Part shown: positions 15,769 through 27,837 of the stretch, piece after piece
Layout of the letters: each line of letters begins with the position of its first letter
How positions within the stretch are numbered: the first letter of the stretch is position 1
NCBI RefSeq assembly: GCF_002160015.1
Contig: NZ_NFJT01000005.1
Location: 99,505 to 163,504 of the forward strand
Direction: 5' to 3'
Length of the DNA stretch: 64,000 nucleotides
DNA from: Anaerofilum sp. An201
GTDB lineage: Bacteria; Bacillota; Clostridia; Oscillospirales; Ruminococcaceae
Made by a program: the position numbers and the translations under genes
Notes under the pieces: model-generated
Database searches by the model: none
The model's input: the letters and a program-made list of their open reading frames with translations, nothing else
Told to the model about the DNA's origin: nothing

Positions 15769-16689
15769 ATGACGGGATTTGAAACCGAAGGCCGCGGCCT
15801 TTCCGCCGGCGGGTTTGGCTATTTGCAGCTGCTTGCGGCGATGCACAGCGGCCAGATCCTGGAATGCCGCGCGCGCTCGTTCGACGCGCACAAGCAGCTG
15901 CGGTTTTCCTTTTGCGAGTGCGAGGGCGTGATGCCCTACGACGAGTGCGCGCTGGGGCTGGCCGAGGGCACGGTGCGGCCCATCGCGGTGCTGACGCGGG
16001 TGGGGCGCCCGGTGTGCTTTGTGGTGACCGGCTTCACACAGGGGCCGAAAGGCCCGGTGGCGCTGCTCAGCCGCACCCGGGCCCAAAAGCGCTGCTGTGA
16101 GGAATACCTCGACCGGCTGCGCCCCGGCGACATCATCGACTGCACCGTCACACACATCGAGCCGTTCGGCGCCTTCTGCGACGTGGGCTGCGGCATCGCG
16201 GCGCTGCTGCCGATCGACTGCCTGTCGGTGTCGCGCATCTCGTCCCCGGCCGACCGGGTGTCCCCCGGCATGGCGCTTCGCTGCGCGGTGAAATCGCGGG
16301 ACGAGCAGGGACGTCTGGTGCTGACCCTGCGGGAGCTGCTGGGCAGCTGGCAGCAGAATGCCAGCCGCTTTGCCGCCGGGGAGACGGTGGTGGGGATCGT
16401 GCGCAGCATCGAGGAATACGGCATTTTCGTGGAGCTTGCGCCCAACCTGGCAGGGCTGGCCGAGCCGGGGGGACGCCCGGTGCAGCCGGGGCAGGCGGTG
16501 AGCGTGTACATCAAGAGCATCCTGCCGGACAAGATGAAGGTGAAGCTGGCGATCCTGTCGCTGCTGGACACCCCTGCCCTGCCCGCCCCGCCCGACTACT
16601 TTGTGTCGGAGGGGCACATCGGGCGGTGGGTGTACTCCACGCCGGGCAGCAAACGGCTGGTGGAAACGGTGTTCGACAGCGAAGAATAG
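15769..16689 (+). CDS. S1 RNA-binding domain protein
   Basis: A 306-residue protein starting at ATG 15769-15771 after GAGGAGG. It contains two clear S1 domains, at about residues 118-190 (RPGDIIDCTVTHIEPFGAFC...LLPIDCLS) and 205-270 (GETVVGIVRSIEEYGIFVEL...LAEP), preceded by a shorter S1-like region. It resembles shortened ribosomal S1 homologues of Clostridia, which may assist mRNA binding or translation. Its Cys content is high. It is divergent from the DUF951-prfA operon. Confidence 0.82.
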   Translation: MTGFETEGRGLSAGGFGYLQLLAAMHSGQILECRARSFDAHKQLRFSFCECEGVMPYDECALGLAEGTVRPIAVLTRVGRPVCFVVTGFTQGPKGPVALLSRTRAQKRCCEEYLDRLRPGDIIDCTVTHIEPFGAFCDVGCGIAALLPIDCLSVSRISSPADRVSPGMALRCAVKSRDEQGRLVLTLRELLGSWQQNASRFAAGETVVGIVRSIEEYGIFVELAPNLAGLAEPGGRPVQPGQAVSVYIKSILPDKMKVKLAILSLLDTPALPAPPDYFVSEGHIGRWVYSTPGSKRLVETVFDSEE

Positions 16690-16711
16690 AGCGTTTCGGC
16701 GTTTTTTCCCC

Positions 16712-16741
16712 TTGTGGAAGGGCGCGGGTGTGGCGTATAAT
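16712..16741 (+). promoter_or_regulatory. Promoter of the DUF4364 gene
   Basis: TTGTGG (16712-16717), 18 bases, TATAAT (16736-16741), about 45 bases before the start codon. Confidence 0.6.
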
Positions 16742-16786
16742 AAAAGTGGTGCATCCGTGCGCCGCTTTGGAAAGGATGTGAGACCC

Positions 16787-17362
16787 GTGTCCCGCGAAGC
16801 ATTCACCGCCGGGGTGAAGCCCGGCAGCATCACAACAACCACCCAGATCCGCATTCTGCTGTGCTATGTGATCCGCACGGTGGCGCAGCCGCTCTCCCGC
16901 GCAGAGCTGGAGCAGGCGCTGATGGAAAAGGAACTGGTGAACTATTTTGAGCTGGCCGCCGGCCTGTCCGACCTGGAGACGCAGGGGCTTGTGACGGTGG
17001 AGAACGGCCGCTACCGCATCACCCCCAAAGGCCGCAGCGTGGCCGATCTTCTGCTGACCGACCTGCCCCGCAGCGTGCGCGAGCAGGCCGTGCAGGCCGC
17101 CGTGCTGGCCCAGCAGTGGGCGCGCAAGGCCGCCCGGCACCAGGCCGCCGTCCTGCCCGACGACCGCGGTTTCTGTGTGGACTGCCACATCAAGCAGGAG
17201 AACCGCGATGTGTTCCGGCTGCAGGTGTCGATGCCCGACCAGGCCACCGCCGAGTGCGCCCGCGACGCCTTCATCGAAAAGGGCGGCGAGCTGTACAAGG
17301 TGATGCTGGCGGCGCTGTCCGGCCACAAAGACCTGGCCATCCAGTGGCTGCGGCAGCTGTGA
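16787..17362 (+). CDS. DUF4364 family protein (winged-helix-like)
   Basis: A 191-residue protein. I chose GTG 16787-16789 because a second GTG three codons earlier lies almost on the AAGGA site. The N-terminal half looks like a winged helix (TTTTQIRILLCYVIRTVAQPLSRAELEQAL, then LETQGLVTVENGRYRITPKG), and the rest fits the DUF4364 family of Clostridia. The HTH-like start suggests nucleic-acid binding, but no function is established. Composite repeats follow it immediately. Confidence 0.7.
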   Translation: MSREAFTAGVKPGSITTTTQIRILLCYVIRTVAQPLSRAELEQALMEKELVNYFELAAGLSDLETQGLVTVENGRYRITPKGRSVADLLLTDLPRSVREQAVQAAVLAQQWARKAARHQAAVLPDDRGFCVDCHIKQENRDVFRLQVSMPDQATAECARDAFIEKGGELYKVMLAALSGHKDLAIQWLRQL

Positions 17363-17410
17363 CCCCTTTTTTGTTAGACGACTGTGCAGTAAGCGATTCC
17401 CGGGGAAGGC

Positions 17411-17740
17411 TTGCACAAGCCTCCGTGAAAGCGCTTTTCCCCAAGCCAGCCGCCTTGCGCAGACGGACAGATTCGACCTCATCCGCCCCGCTCGGGCGGG
17501 GCACCTTCCCCAGCCAGGGGAAGGCTTGCCGTACTGTCGGCTTCCCCCTGGGGGGAAGCTGTCCCCGAAGGGGACTGATGAGGGGAAAGCTGCCGGTTTG
17601 CACAAGCCTCCGTGAAAGCGCTTTTCCCCAAGCCAGCCGCCTTGCGCAGACGGACAGATTCGACCTCATCCGCCCCGCTCGGGCGGGGCACCTTCCCCTG
17701 CCAGGGGAAGGCGTTTGGGGGCAGCGCAAACCATCCCTTT
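17411..17740 (+). repeat. Composite palindromic repeat, copy 3, with 101-base direct duplication
   Basis: A 101-base segment (17411-17511, starting TTGCACAAGCCTCCGTG) is repeated exactly at 17598-17698, 187 bases on. Between the copies lies the second-type block (GGCTTCCCCCTGGGG, then GTCCCCGAAGGGGACTGATGAG). Each copy contains the GACAGATTCGACCTCATCCG unit with its hairpins. No gene is visible in 17363-17799. Confidence 0.85.
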
Positions 17741-17799
17741 TTCGATAGACTGGACTGTGCCTTGCACGGGAAGATCTCCCGGTGCGGGGCACAGTTTTT

Positions 17800-19239
17800 T
17801 TATTCCGCCGGCCAGGGGGCGCTGTCGATGAAGGCGCGCAGCCTCTGCAGCGTTTCTTCGCGGCTGTAGACCTGCAGCGGCTCTTCGGTGAGGCTGTAGA
17901 GGAAATCCGCAAAGGCATCCATGATCTCCTGCTCGTCGATCTGCATCATGCTGAACCCGTGCTCCACGCTCTGGCTGGTCAGGATCATCTCCCCGCCCTG
18001 GTACAGCTCGATGTTCAGCCCCGGCACCATCGGCAGGCGCGCCGGGTCCAGCATGTGCCAGCGGATGGAGTCGCGCTGGACGTACCGGTAGAAATTCTCC
18101 ATCGCGCGGCGGCGCAGCGCGGGCGGGAACGGCCCCAGCCACCGGCCGATGAACCCCGGGAAGATCCCCTGCGTGACAAACAGGTCCATCCGCTCCATGC
18201 CGAACAGGTGGACGTGGTCGTTGGACCAGCTCTGGATCGAGTGCAGGATGCCGAGCGAGATCTCCAGTATCTGCCCCTGCAGCATCGTTTCCAGCATCTC
18301 CTCGTCCATCATCGCCCCGATGCAGGGCCAGCTCTCGTAGAAGCACAGCGGCGTGTGCTGCCGGCTCAAGGTGTCCTGGTAGGCCGTCGCCACCTCCTCG
18401 GTGAGATGCTGCGACCGGAACAGGCAGCGGCTGCCTGCCCGCATGCGCTCCAGCTCCTGCACCACCAGCTGCGCTGCCTGCCCGTTGCACACCAGCATGC
18501 CGCCGGTGTGGTCGGCCGCCATATGCAGCATCAGGTCGCCCATCACCAGATACAGCGGGAACAGCTGCCCCGGATAGCGGGTGCTGTGGTCGCCGGTGTA
18601 GTCGTACATCACTTCGTAGGGCACCGGCAGGCACAGCATATACGGCAGCAGCCGCTCCAGCGTTTTCAGGTTCTCCACCAGCTTGCCCGGCTTTACCAGC
18701 TGGACGAACTGGCACACCCCGCTGCACAGCCGCGCCGCCGGCTGGCGCAGAAGGCTGTAGAGCAGCTCCGCCTTGTGCACGTCGTTGCTGTAGATGAAAA
18801 AGGGCTCTCCCCTTCCCACCATGTGCCGCAGCATCGCGCTGATGCACTCGTCGATCTCCCGCGGCGAGCGCAGCGCGTGCATATGGCCGGCCGGGAACTC
18901 CCGCCCGCCCAGCGTGGCCTCGAACTCGGGCGGCACCTGCAGCTCCATGCGCTGGGTGTCGCAGATGCGTTCCAACAGGCGGCGCACATGCACACGGCTC
19001 TGGTAGGTCTGCGGGCCCACCCGCTCGATGCGCAGCAGCTCCTGCAGTTCCTGTTCCTCCTGGATCGAAAGCCGAAGCGCCCGCACCAGCTGACGCAGAA
19101 CTTCGTCGGACGGGAGCCGCGTGCCGCCCGCAAACCGATGCACACTGGTGCGCTCCACCCCCGACAGGCGTGCCAGCTGGTATACGCTGAGGCCGGAGGA
19201 TTCCATGTGCTCGCGCAGCTTTTGGCTGAAATAGGACAT
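17800..19239 (-). CDS. Orphan HTH (XRE-type) transcriptional regulator, 479 residues
   Basis: It starts at ATG 19237-19239 with GGAGGGG upstream. Residues 1-60 form an XRE-type HTH (FSQKLREHMESSGLSVYQLARLSGVERTSVHRFAGG). The remaining 400 or so residues form a large, mostly soluble domain I do not recognise, without membrane segments, enzyme motifs or TPR signatures I can name. Such long HTH proteins in gut Clostridia are usually called hypothetical regulators. It stands alone. A GTATAC site occurs just upstream (19267-19272), but I do not trust it as an operator. Confidence 0.7.
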   Translation of the reverse strand: MSYFSQKLREHMESSGLSVYQLARLSGVERTSVHRFAGGTRLPSDEVLRQLVRALRLSIQEEQELQELLRIERVGPQTYQSRVHVRRLLERICDTQRMELQVPPEFEATLGGREFPAGHMHALRSPREIDECISAMLRHMVGRGEPFFIYSNDVHKAELLYSLLRQPAARLCSGVCQFVQLVKPGKLVENLKTLERLLPYMLCLPVPYEVMYDYTGDHSTRYPGQLFPLYLVMGDLMLHMAADHTGGMLVCNGQAAQLVVQELERMRAGSRCLFRSQHLTEEVATAYQDTLSRQHTPLCFYESWPCIGAMMDEEMLETMLQGQILEISLGILHSIQSWSNDHVHLFGMERMDLFVTQGIFPGFIGRWLGPFPPALRRRAMENFYRYVQRDSIRWHMLDPARLPMVPGLNIELYQGGEMILTSQSVEHGFSMMQIDEQEIMDAFADFLYSLTEEPLQVYSREETLQRLRAFIDSAPWPAE

Positions 19240-19337
19240 ACCGTTTTTCCCCTCCCACGGTGATATGTATACAGAAACAATGATACTTCAAGCGAATATG
19301 TTTTATTATAACAGCTGTCCGGCATGCCGTCAAACAG

Positions 19338-19386
19338 AAAACGACCGCCCGCCCGGGACGGAGAGATCCCGGAAGGGCAGTCGTCT
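19338..19386. terminator. Probable terminator of the arginine operon
   Basis: An imperfect stem (ACGACCGCCC 19341-19350 with GGGCAGTCGT 19375-19384) has an inner CCGGGA/TCCCGG pairing. Read leftward it ends in GTCGTTTTC. The 240 bases between it and the carB stop hold nothing I recognise. Confidence 0.45.
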
Positions 19387-19624
19387 TTGGATTGGCCGCA
19401 TGGCCCAGACACCCGGCGCACAGCACACAGCGCCGGATCTTCTATCACCTGCGGCACGGTACTTTTAAAGGGATGCCGTTGAGAGAGCCGGTCCCGCGCA
19501 CAGCACAAACGCCGCAGAAGTTGGCAAGCACAGCTGCCGGTGTGGCAGTGCCCTTATGATACCGCGCGCGGCGCACCGATGCAATACGTGCGCGTTTTTG
19601 TGCCGCACTTTTTTATGAATCCGC

Positions 19625-23650
<4,026 letters not shown>

Positions 23651-23652
23651 GG

Positions 23653-24699
23653 TCAGTTCCCTCCCAGCATGGTGCAGAATTCGGCCGCCAGCGCGGCGGT
23701 GAGGTCGAATTGCAGGCCCATCGCCCGCATCCGGGGCAGCACAAAGCCCTCGCAGCTGCCGTCGTTGGCGCTGACAAAGCGCACCTCGGCGTCCTGGGGC
23801 AGGGTGTCTGCCTTCACGGCATAGCCGTGGTTCTGGCCGGTGATGAGGGTGCGGCCGCTGGCGGCGTCCTTCACCGGCTGGCTGCTGCCGCGGTGGCCGT
23901 GGTGCATCTTCTCACACTCTGCGCCCAGCGCCAGCGCCAGCACCTGGCAGCCCAGGCCCACGCCCAGCACCGGCAGCTTGCCCAGCAGCGCCTTCACGTT
24001 GGCCGTCACCGCGGGGTTGTCGGCCGGGTCTCCCGGGCCGCCGCTCAGTACCAGCGCGTCGGGACCGGCGGCGAGGATCTCGTCGATCGAAGCCGAGGCG
24101 GGCAGCACCTCCAGCGCCGCGCCGGAGGCGGCCAGCAGGTCGGCCAGGTCGCGGCGCAGGCCCAGGTCCAGCACGGCGGCCTTCCAGCGGGCGTCGCCCA
24201 CGGCGGGCTTCTCATAGGCTTCCCGGGTGGTGACGGCGGCCACCGCGCCCTGCACGCGGTAATTCGCCAGCAGCTCCTTCTGCTGCTCGCTGAGCACGGG
24301 GCTGGCGGTGAGGAGAGCGTTCATGCTGCCCTGTTCGCGCAGGACGGCGGTGAGCGCGCGGGTGTCGATGCCGCTGATGCCGGCCATCCCCTGCTTTTCC
24401 ATCCAGGCGGGCAGGGTCTCCTCGCAGCGGAAGTTGGACGGCGCGCCGCACACCTCGCGGCAGACCACGCCCGCGGGGTGGCAGGCGCTGAGGTCGTCGG
24501 CGGGGATGGCTCCGTAGTTGCCGAGCAGCGGGAAGGTCTGCACCACGATCTGGCCATAGTAGGCGGGGTCGGTGAAGGTCTCCTGATACCCCACCACGCT
24601 GGTCTGGAACACCAGCTCGCCCACCGCGTCGACGGCGGCGCCGAAGCCGTGGCCTTTCAGCACCTGCCCGTTCTGCAGATGAAGGTAAACACTGGGCAT
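23653..24699 (-). CDS. carA: Carbamoyl-phosphate synthase small subunit with degenerate glutaminase site
   Basis: A 348-residue protein starting at ATG 24697-24699, three bases ahead of carB. The N-terminal CarA domain is normal (GHGFGAAVDAVGELVFQTSVVGYQE, GISGIDTRALT). The class I amidotransferase domain is altered: the nucleophile position is Gly248 (VLGVGLGCQ, where active enzymes have GICLGHQ), and the catalytic His and Glu are Asp332 and Thr334 (LQFDLT instead of FHPE). The 84-residue spacing between the first two equals that of E. coli Cys269-His353, so the alignment is firm. The glutaminase is probably dead and the complex may use free ammonia. GQNHGYAV is retained. Confidence 0.92.
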   Translation of the reverse strand: MPSVYLHLQNGQVLKGHGFGAAVDAVGELVFQTSVVGYQETFTDPAYYGQIVVQTFPLLGNYGAIPADDLSACHPAGVVCREVCGAPSNFRCEETLPAWMEKQGMAGISGIDTRALTAVLREQGSMNALLTASPVLSEQQKELLANYRVQGAVAAVTTREAYEKPAVGDARWKAAVLDLGLRRDLADLLAASGAALEVLPASASIDEILAAGPDALVLSGGPGDPADNPAVTANVKALLGKLPVLGVGLGCQVLALALGAECEKMHHGHRGSSQPVKDAASGRTLITGQNHGYAVKADTLPQDAEVRFVSANDGSCEGFVLPRMRAMGLQFDLTAALAAEFCTMLGGN

Positions 24700-24724
24700 A
24701 AGCAGTTTGTCTCCTTTCTTTCGC

Positions 24725-24786
24725 AAAAAAGCCGCACGGGCCGCATCGCGGCGGGTAGCCCCTGTCGCGGCTGGCCTTATGCGGCT
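24725..24786 (-). terminator. Hairpin with T-run between argF and carA
   Basis: Read leftward, AGCCGCA (24780-24786) pairs with TGCGGCT (24730-24736) around inner GC-rich stems and is followed by six Ts. It may partly terminate the arg transcript or act as an attenuator ahead of carAB. Confidence 0.6.
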
Positions 24787-24817
24787 GAAACTCTATCGTT
24801 TCTATTGTGACATATTT

Positions 24818-25726
24818 TTACGCCTGTTTCAAGAGTTTTACCAAAATCGCCTTCTGTGCATGCAGACGATTTTCGGCCTCGTCGAAGATCTCGGCGGCGT
24901 GGGCCTCGAATACGGCGGCGGTGATCTCCTCCTCCCGGTGGGCGGGCAGGCAGTGCAGCACCATCGCGTCGGGCTTGGCGGCGGCCATCACATCGGCGTT
25001 GATCTGGTAGCCGGCAAAGGCGGCGCGGCGCTTCTCGGCCTCGTCCTCCTGGCCCATGCTGGCCCAGACGTCGGTGTACAGCACGTCGGCGTTCCCCGCG
25101 GCCTCGGCCACGCTCTCGGTGCAGAGGAAATCGCCGTGCTCCCTGGCCCAGGCCATGACGGCGGCGTCGGGCTGGTAGCCGCCGGGGCAGGCCACCGCCA
25201 CCTGCATGCCCATCGTGATGCCGCCCACGATCAGCGAATTGGCCATGTTGTTGCCGTCGCCGATGAAGGCCAGCTTCAGGCCCTTGAAGGCGCCCTTGTG
25301 CTCGCGGATGGTCATCAGGTCGGCCAGCACCTGGCAGGGGTGGGCGTAGTCGGTGAGGCCGTTGATGACCGGGATGCCGCTGTATTCGGCCAGGGCCTCC
25401 ACCTCGCTCTGGTCGAAGGTGCGGATCATGATGCCGTCCAGGTAGCGGCCCAGCACGCGGGCGGTGTCCTGCACAGGCTCGCCGCGGCCGATCTGCAGAT
25501 CGCGCGGGGAGAGGAACAGCGCCGCGCCGCCCAGCTGGTACATGCCTACCTCAAAGCTGACGCGGGTGCGGGTGGAGGATTTCTGGAAGATCATGCCCAG
25601 CGTCTTGCCGGCCAGATGGGGGTGCGGGATGTGGTGTTTCTGCTCGAATTTCAGCTGGTCGGCCAGGTTCAGCAGCTCCAGCAGCTCTTTTTCGCTGTAA
25701 TCGGCCAGTTTCAAGAAATGTTTCAT
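24818..25726 (-). CDS. argF: Ornithine carbamoyltransferase
   Basis: A 302-residue enzyme making citrulline from ornithine and carbamoyl phosphate. It starts at ATG 25724-25726, overlapping the argD stop as ATGA, with AGGAGG in the end of argD. The carbamoyl-phosphate loop SSTRTR (about residues 50-55), the HPCQ motif and the C-terminal HCLP motif are all present. It lies upstream of carAB in the same direction, so substrate supply and use are encoded together. Catabolic genes (arcA, arcC) are absent, which favours a biosynthetic role. Confidence 0.96.
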   Translation of the reverse strand: MKHFLKLADYSEKELLELLNLADQLKFEQKHHIPHPHLAGKTLGMIFQKSSTRTRVSFEVGMYQLGGAALFLSPRDLQIGRGEPVQDTARVLGRYLDGIMIRTFDQSEVEALAEYSGIPVINGLTDYAHPCQVLADLMTIREHKGAFKGLKLAFIGDGNNMANSLIVGGITMGMQVAVACPGGYQPDAAVMAWAREHGDFLCTESVAEAAGNADVLYTDVWASMGQEDEAEKRRAAFAGYQINADVMAAAKPDAMVLHCLPAHREEEITAAVFEAHAAEIFDEAENRLHAQKAILVKLLKQA

Positions 25727-26904
25727 GGTTTGCAAACCTCCTGCAAGATGTCCGCCGCCTGCTCCAGCAGGTGATGCGGGATGTTCAGCGCGGGCAAAAG
25801 CCGCACCCTGTCGTGCGCCGTGAGGACCAGCAGGCCCTTGCCGCGGCATTCGGCCGCCACCTGTGCGGCCGGTTTTTGGGCCGAAAAGCCCAGCATCAGT
25901 CCCAGGCCCGACACGTCGGTGATGCCCGGGGTATTTTCCAGACGGCGGCGCAGATACTCGCCCTTCTGCTTGACCTTTTCCAGCAGCGCGGCGTCGATGC
26001 GCTCCAGGATGCTGATCGCGCCCGCCGCGCAGACCGGGTTGCCGCCGAAGGTGGAGCCGTGGTCGCCGGGGCCCAGCACGTCGGCGGTGGAGGCGGCGAA
26101 CACGCACGCGCCCAGCGGCAGGCCGCCCGCCAGCCCCTTGGCGGTGGTGAACAGGTCGGGCCGGATGCCGTACTGCTGCCAGGCGTACAGGGTGCCGGTG
26201 CGGCCGTTGCCGGTCTGCACCTCGTCCACCGCGAACAGCACGTCCCACTGGCGGCACAGCTGGGCCGCCACCTGGATCCACTGCTTGTCGACGACCCTCA
26301 CCCCGCTCTCGCCCTGCACCAGCTCCACCAGCATGCCGCAGCAGTCGCCCCGTTTCAGGCGGGCGGCGAGGGCGGCGGTGTCGCCCGGCTCTATGTAGTC
26401 GAAGCCCTCCGGGAAGGGGCCGAAATGTTTGTGGAAGGCGTCCTGCCCGGTGGCGGCCAGCGTGGCCAGCGTGCGGCCGTGGAAGGAATGTTTCAGGGTG
26501 AGGATGGTGTGGCGCCCGGGGCCGTATTTGTCGGACGAATACTTGCGCATCGCCTTGATGGCACACTCGTTGGCCTCGGCGCCGGAATTGCCGAAGAACA
26601 CCTTCTGCATCCCGGTGGCCTCACACAGCATCGCGGCCAGCCTGGCCTGCGGCGCGGTGTGGTAGAGGTTGGACACATGCTGCACGGCGGCGGCCTGTGC
26701 CGATACGGCGGCCTGCCACTGCTCGTCGGCGATGCCGAAGGAGGTGACGGCGATGCCGCTGCCGCAGTCGATGTATTCCCTGCCGTCGGCGTCCCACAGA
26801 CGGCTGCCCTGCCCGCGCACGAACACGACCGGCGCGCGGGAATAGGTGTGTGCGATGTAGTTCGCGTCGTCGGCCATGACGGCGGCGGTGGTGTTGCGGT
26901 TCAT
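25723..26904 (-). CDS. argD: Acetylornithine aminotransferase
   Basis: A 393-residue PLP enzyme converting N-acetylglutamate semialdehyde to N-acetylornithine. ATG 26902-26904 has AGGAGG nine bases upstream. Class III aminotransferase features are visible: GSGIAVTSFG, FGNSGAEANECAIK, HSFHGRTLATL, the Asp of FAVDEVQTGNGRTG and the PLP Lys in TTAKGLAGGLPLG. It begins four bases from the argB stop and overlaps argF. Confidence 0.95.
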   Translation of the reverse strand: MNRNTTAAVMADDANYIAHTYSRAPVVFVRGQGSRLWDADGREYIDCGSGIAVTSFGIADEQWQAAVSAQAAAVQHVSNLYHTAPQARLAAMLCEATGMQKVFFGNSGAEANECAIKAMRKYSSDKYGPGRHTILTLKHSFHGRTLATLAATGQDAFHKHFGPFPEGFDYIEPGDTAALAARLKRGDCCGMLVELVQGESGVRVVDKQWIQVAAQLCRQWDVLFAVDEVQTGNGRTGTLYAWQQYGIRPDLFTTAKGLAGGLPLGACVFAASTADVLGPGDHGSTFGGNPVCAAGAISILERIDAALLEKVKQKGEYLRRRLENTPGITDVSGLGLMLGFSAQKPAAQVAAECRGKGLLVLTAHDRVRLLPALNIPHHLLEQAADILQEVCKP

Positions 26905-26908
26905 TCGG

Positions 26909-27778
26909 TCATACCTCCTCGTCCACGGCAACGAACATGGTGCCGATGCCCTCGTCGGTGAGCAGCTCGATCAGGATCGAGTGGGGCACCCGGCCGTCCA
27001 CGATGAACACCCGGTGCACGCCGCGGCGGATGGCCTCGGCGCAGCACTCGATCTTGGGGATCATGCCGCCGGTGATGATGCCCGCCCGCACCAGGTTGCC
27101 GATGTCGCTCACATACACCTTGCTCATCAGGGTGGCGGGGTCGGACGGGTCTTTCAGCAGGCCGGCGATGTCGGTGAGGGAGAGCAGGCTCTCGGCCTTC
27201 AGGCAGCCCGCCACCGCGGCGGCCACCGTGTCGGCGTTGATGTTGTAGACGTTGCCGTCGGCGTCGCAGCCCACGGTGGAGATCACCGGGATGTAGCCCT
27301 TTTCCAGCACGTCCAGGATGGGGGCGGGGTCCACCCGGGTGATCCGGCCCACAAAACCCAGCCGCTCGTCCAGCGGCTGGGCCTCGATCATGTGGCCGTC
27401 GATGCCGCACATGCCGATGGCCCTGCCGCCCTTGCACTGGATCAGGTTCACGAGGCTTTTGCCCACCTTGCCCGCCAGCACCATCTGGACGGCGGCGGCG
27501 GTCTCGGCGTCGGTGACCCGCAGGCCGTCCACAAATTCGCTCTTTTTGTCCATCAGCTTCAGCTGGGCGCTGATCTCGGGGCCGCCCCCGTGCACCAGCA
27601 CCACCTTCACGCCGATCATCGACAGCAGCACGATGTCGCCCATCACGGCCTGCTTGAGGGTTTCGTCGGTCATGGCGTTGCCGCCGTATTTGATAACGAC
27701 GATCTTGCCGGCATACCGCTGGATATAGGGCAGCGCGTGTACCAGCACCGCCGCCCGCTGTGCGTTGGAAAGTTCCAT
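26909..27778 (-). CDS. argB: N-acetylglutamate kinase
   Basis: A 289-residue amino-acid kinase that phosphorylates N-acetylglutamate, starting at ATG 27776-27778 after AAGGAGG. It shows KIVVIKYGGNAM, VLVHGGGPEIS, NINADTVAAAVAG and GGMIPKIECC, all standard for ArgB. An N-terminal helix (ELSNAQRAAVLVHALPYIQRY) like that of arginine-inhibited enzymes is present, so feedback inhibition by arginine is plausible. Confidence 0.96.
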   Translation of the reverse strand: MELSNAQRAAVLVHALPYIQRYAGKIVVIKYGGNAMTDETLKQAVMGDIVLLSMIGVKVVLVHGGGPEISAQLKLMDKKSEFVDGLRVTDAETAAAVQMVLAGKVGKSLVNLIQCKGGRAIGMCGIDGHMIEAQPLDERLGFVGRITRVDPAPILDVLEKGYIPVISTVGCDADGNVYNINADTVAAAVAGCLKAESLLSLTDIAGLLKDPSDPATLMSKVYVSDIGNLVRAGIITGGMIPKIECCAEAIRRGVHRVFIVDGRVPHSILIELLTDEGIGTMFVAVDEEV

Positions 27779-27837
27779 GATGTCCTCCTTGTGTGGCGGG
27801 GAGTCCCTCCCCAAAACCGCGGAAAACCGCGCCCTCG

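Noticed and set aside
19263..19275. GTATAC site upstream of the HTH gene as a third GntR operator
   Set aside because: Only the hexamer and a few flanking bases match; the 46-base promoter context shared by the other two sites is absent.
24818..26566. 582-residue frame containing ArgF
   Set aside because: The upstream half is out of frame within argD; ArgF starts at the coupled ATG at 25726.
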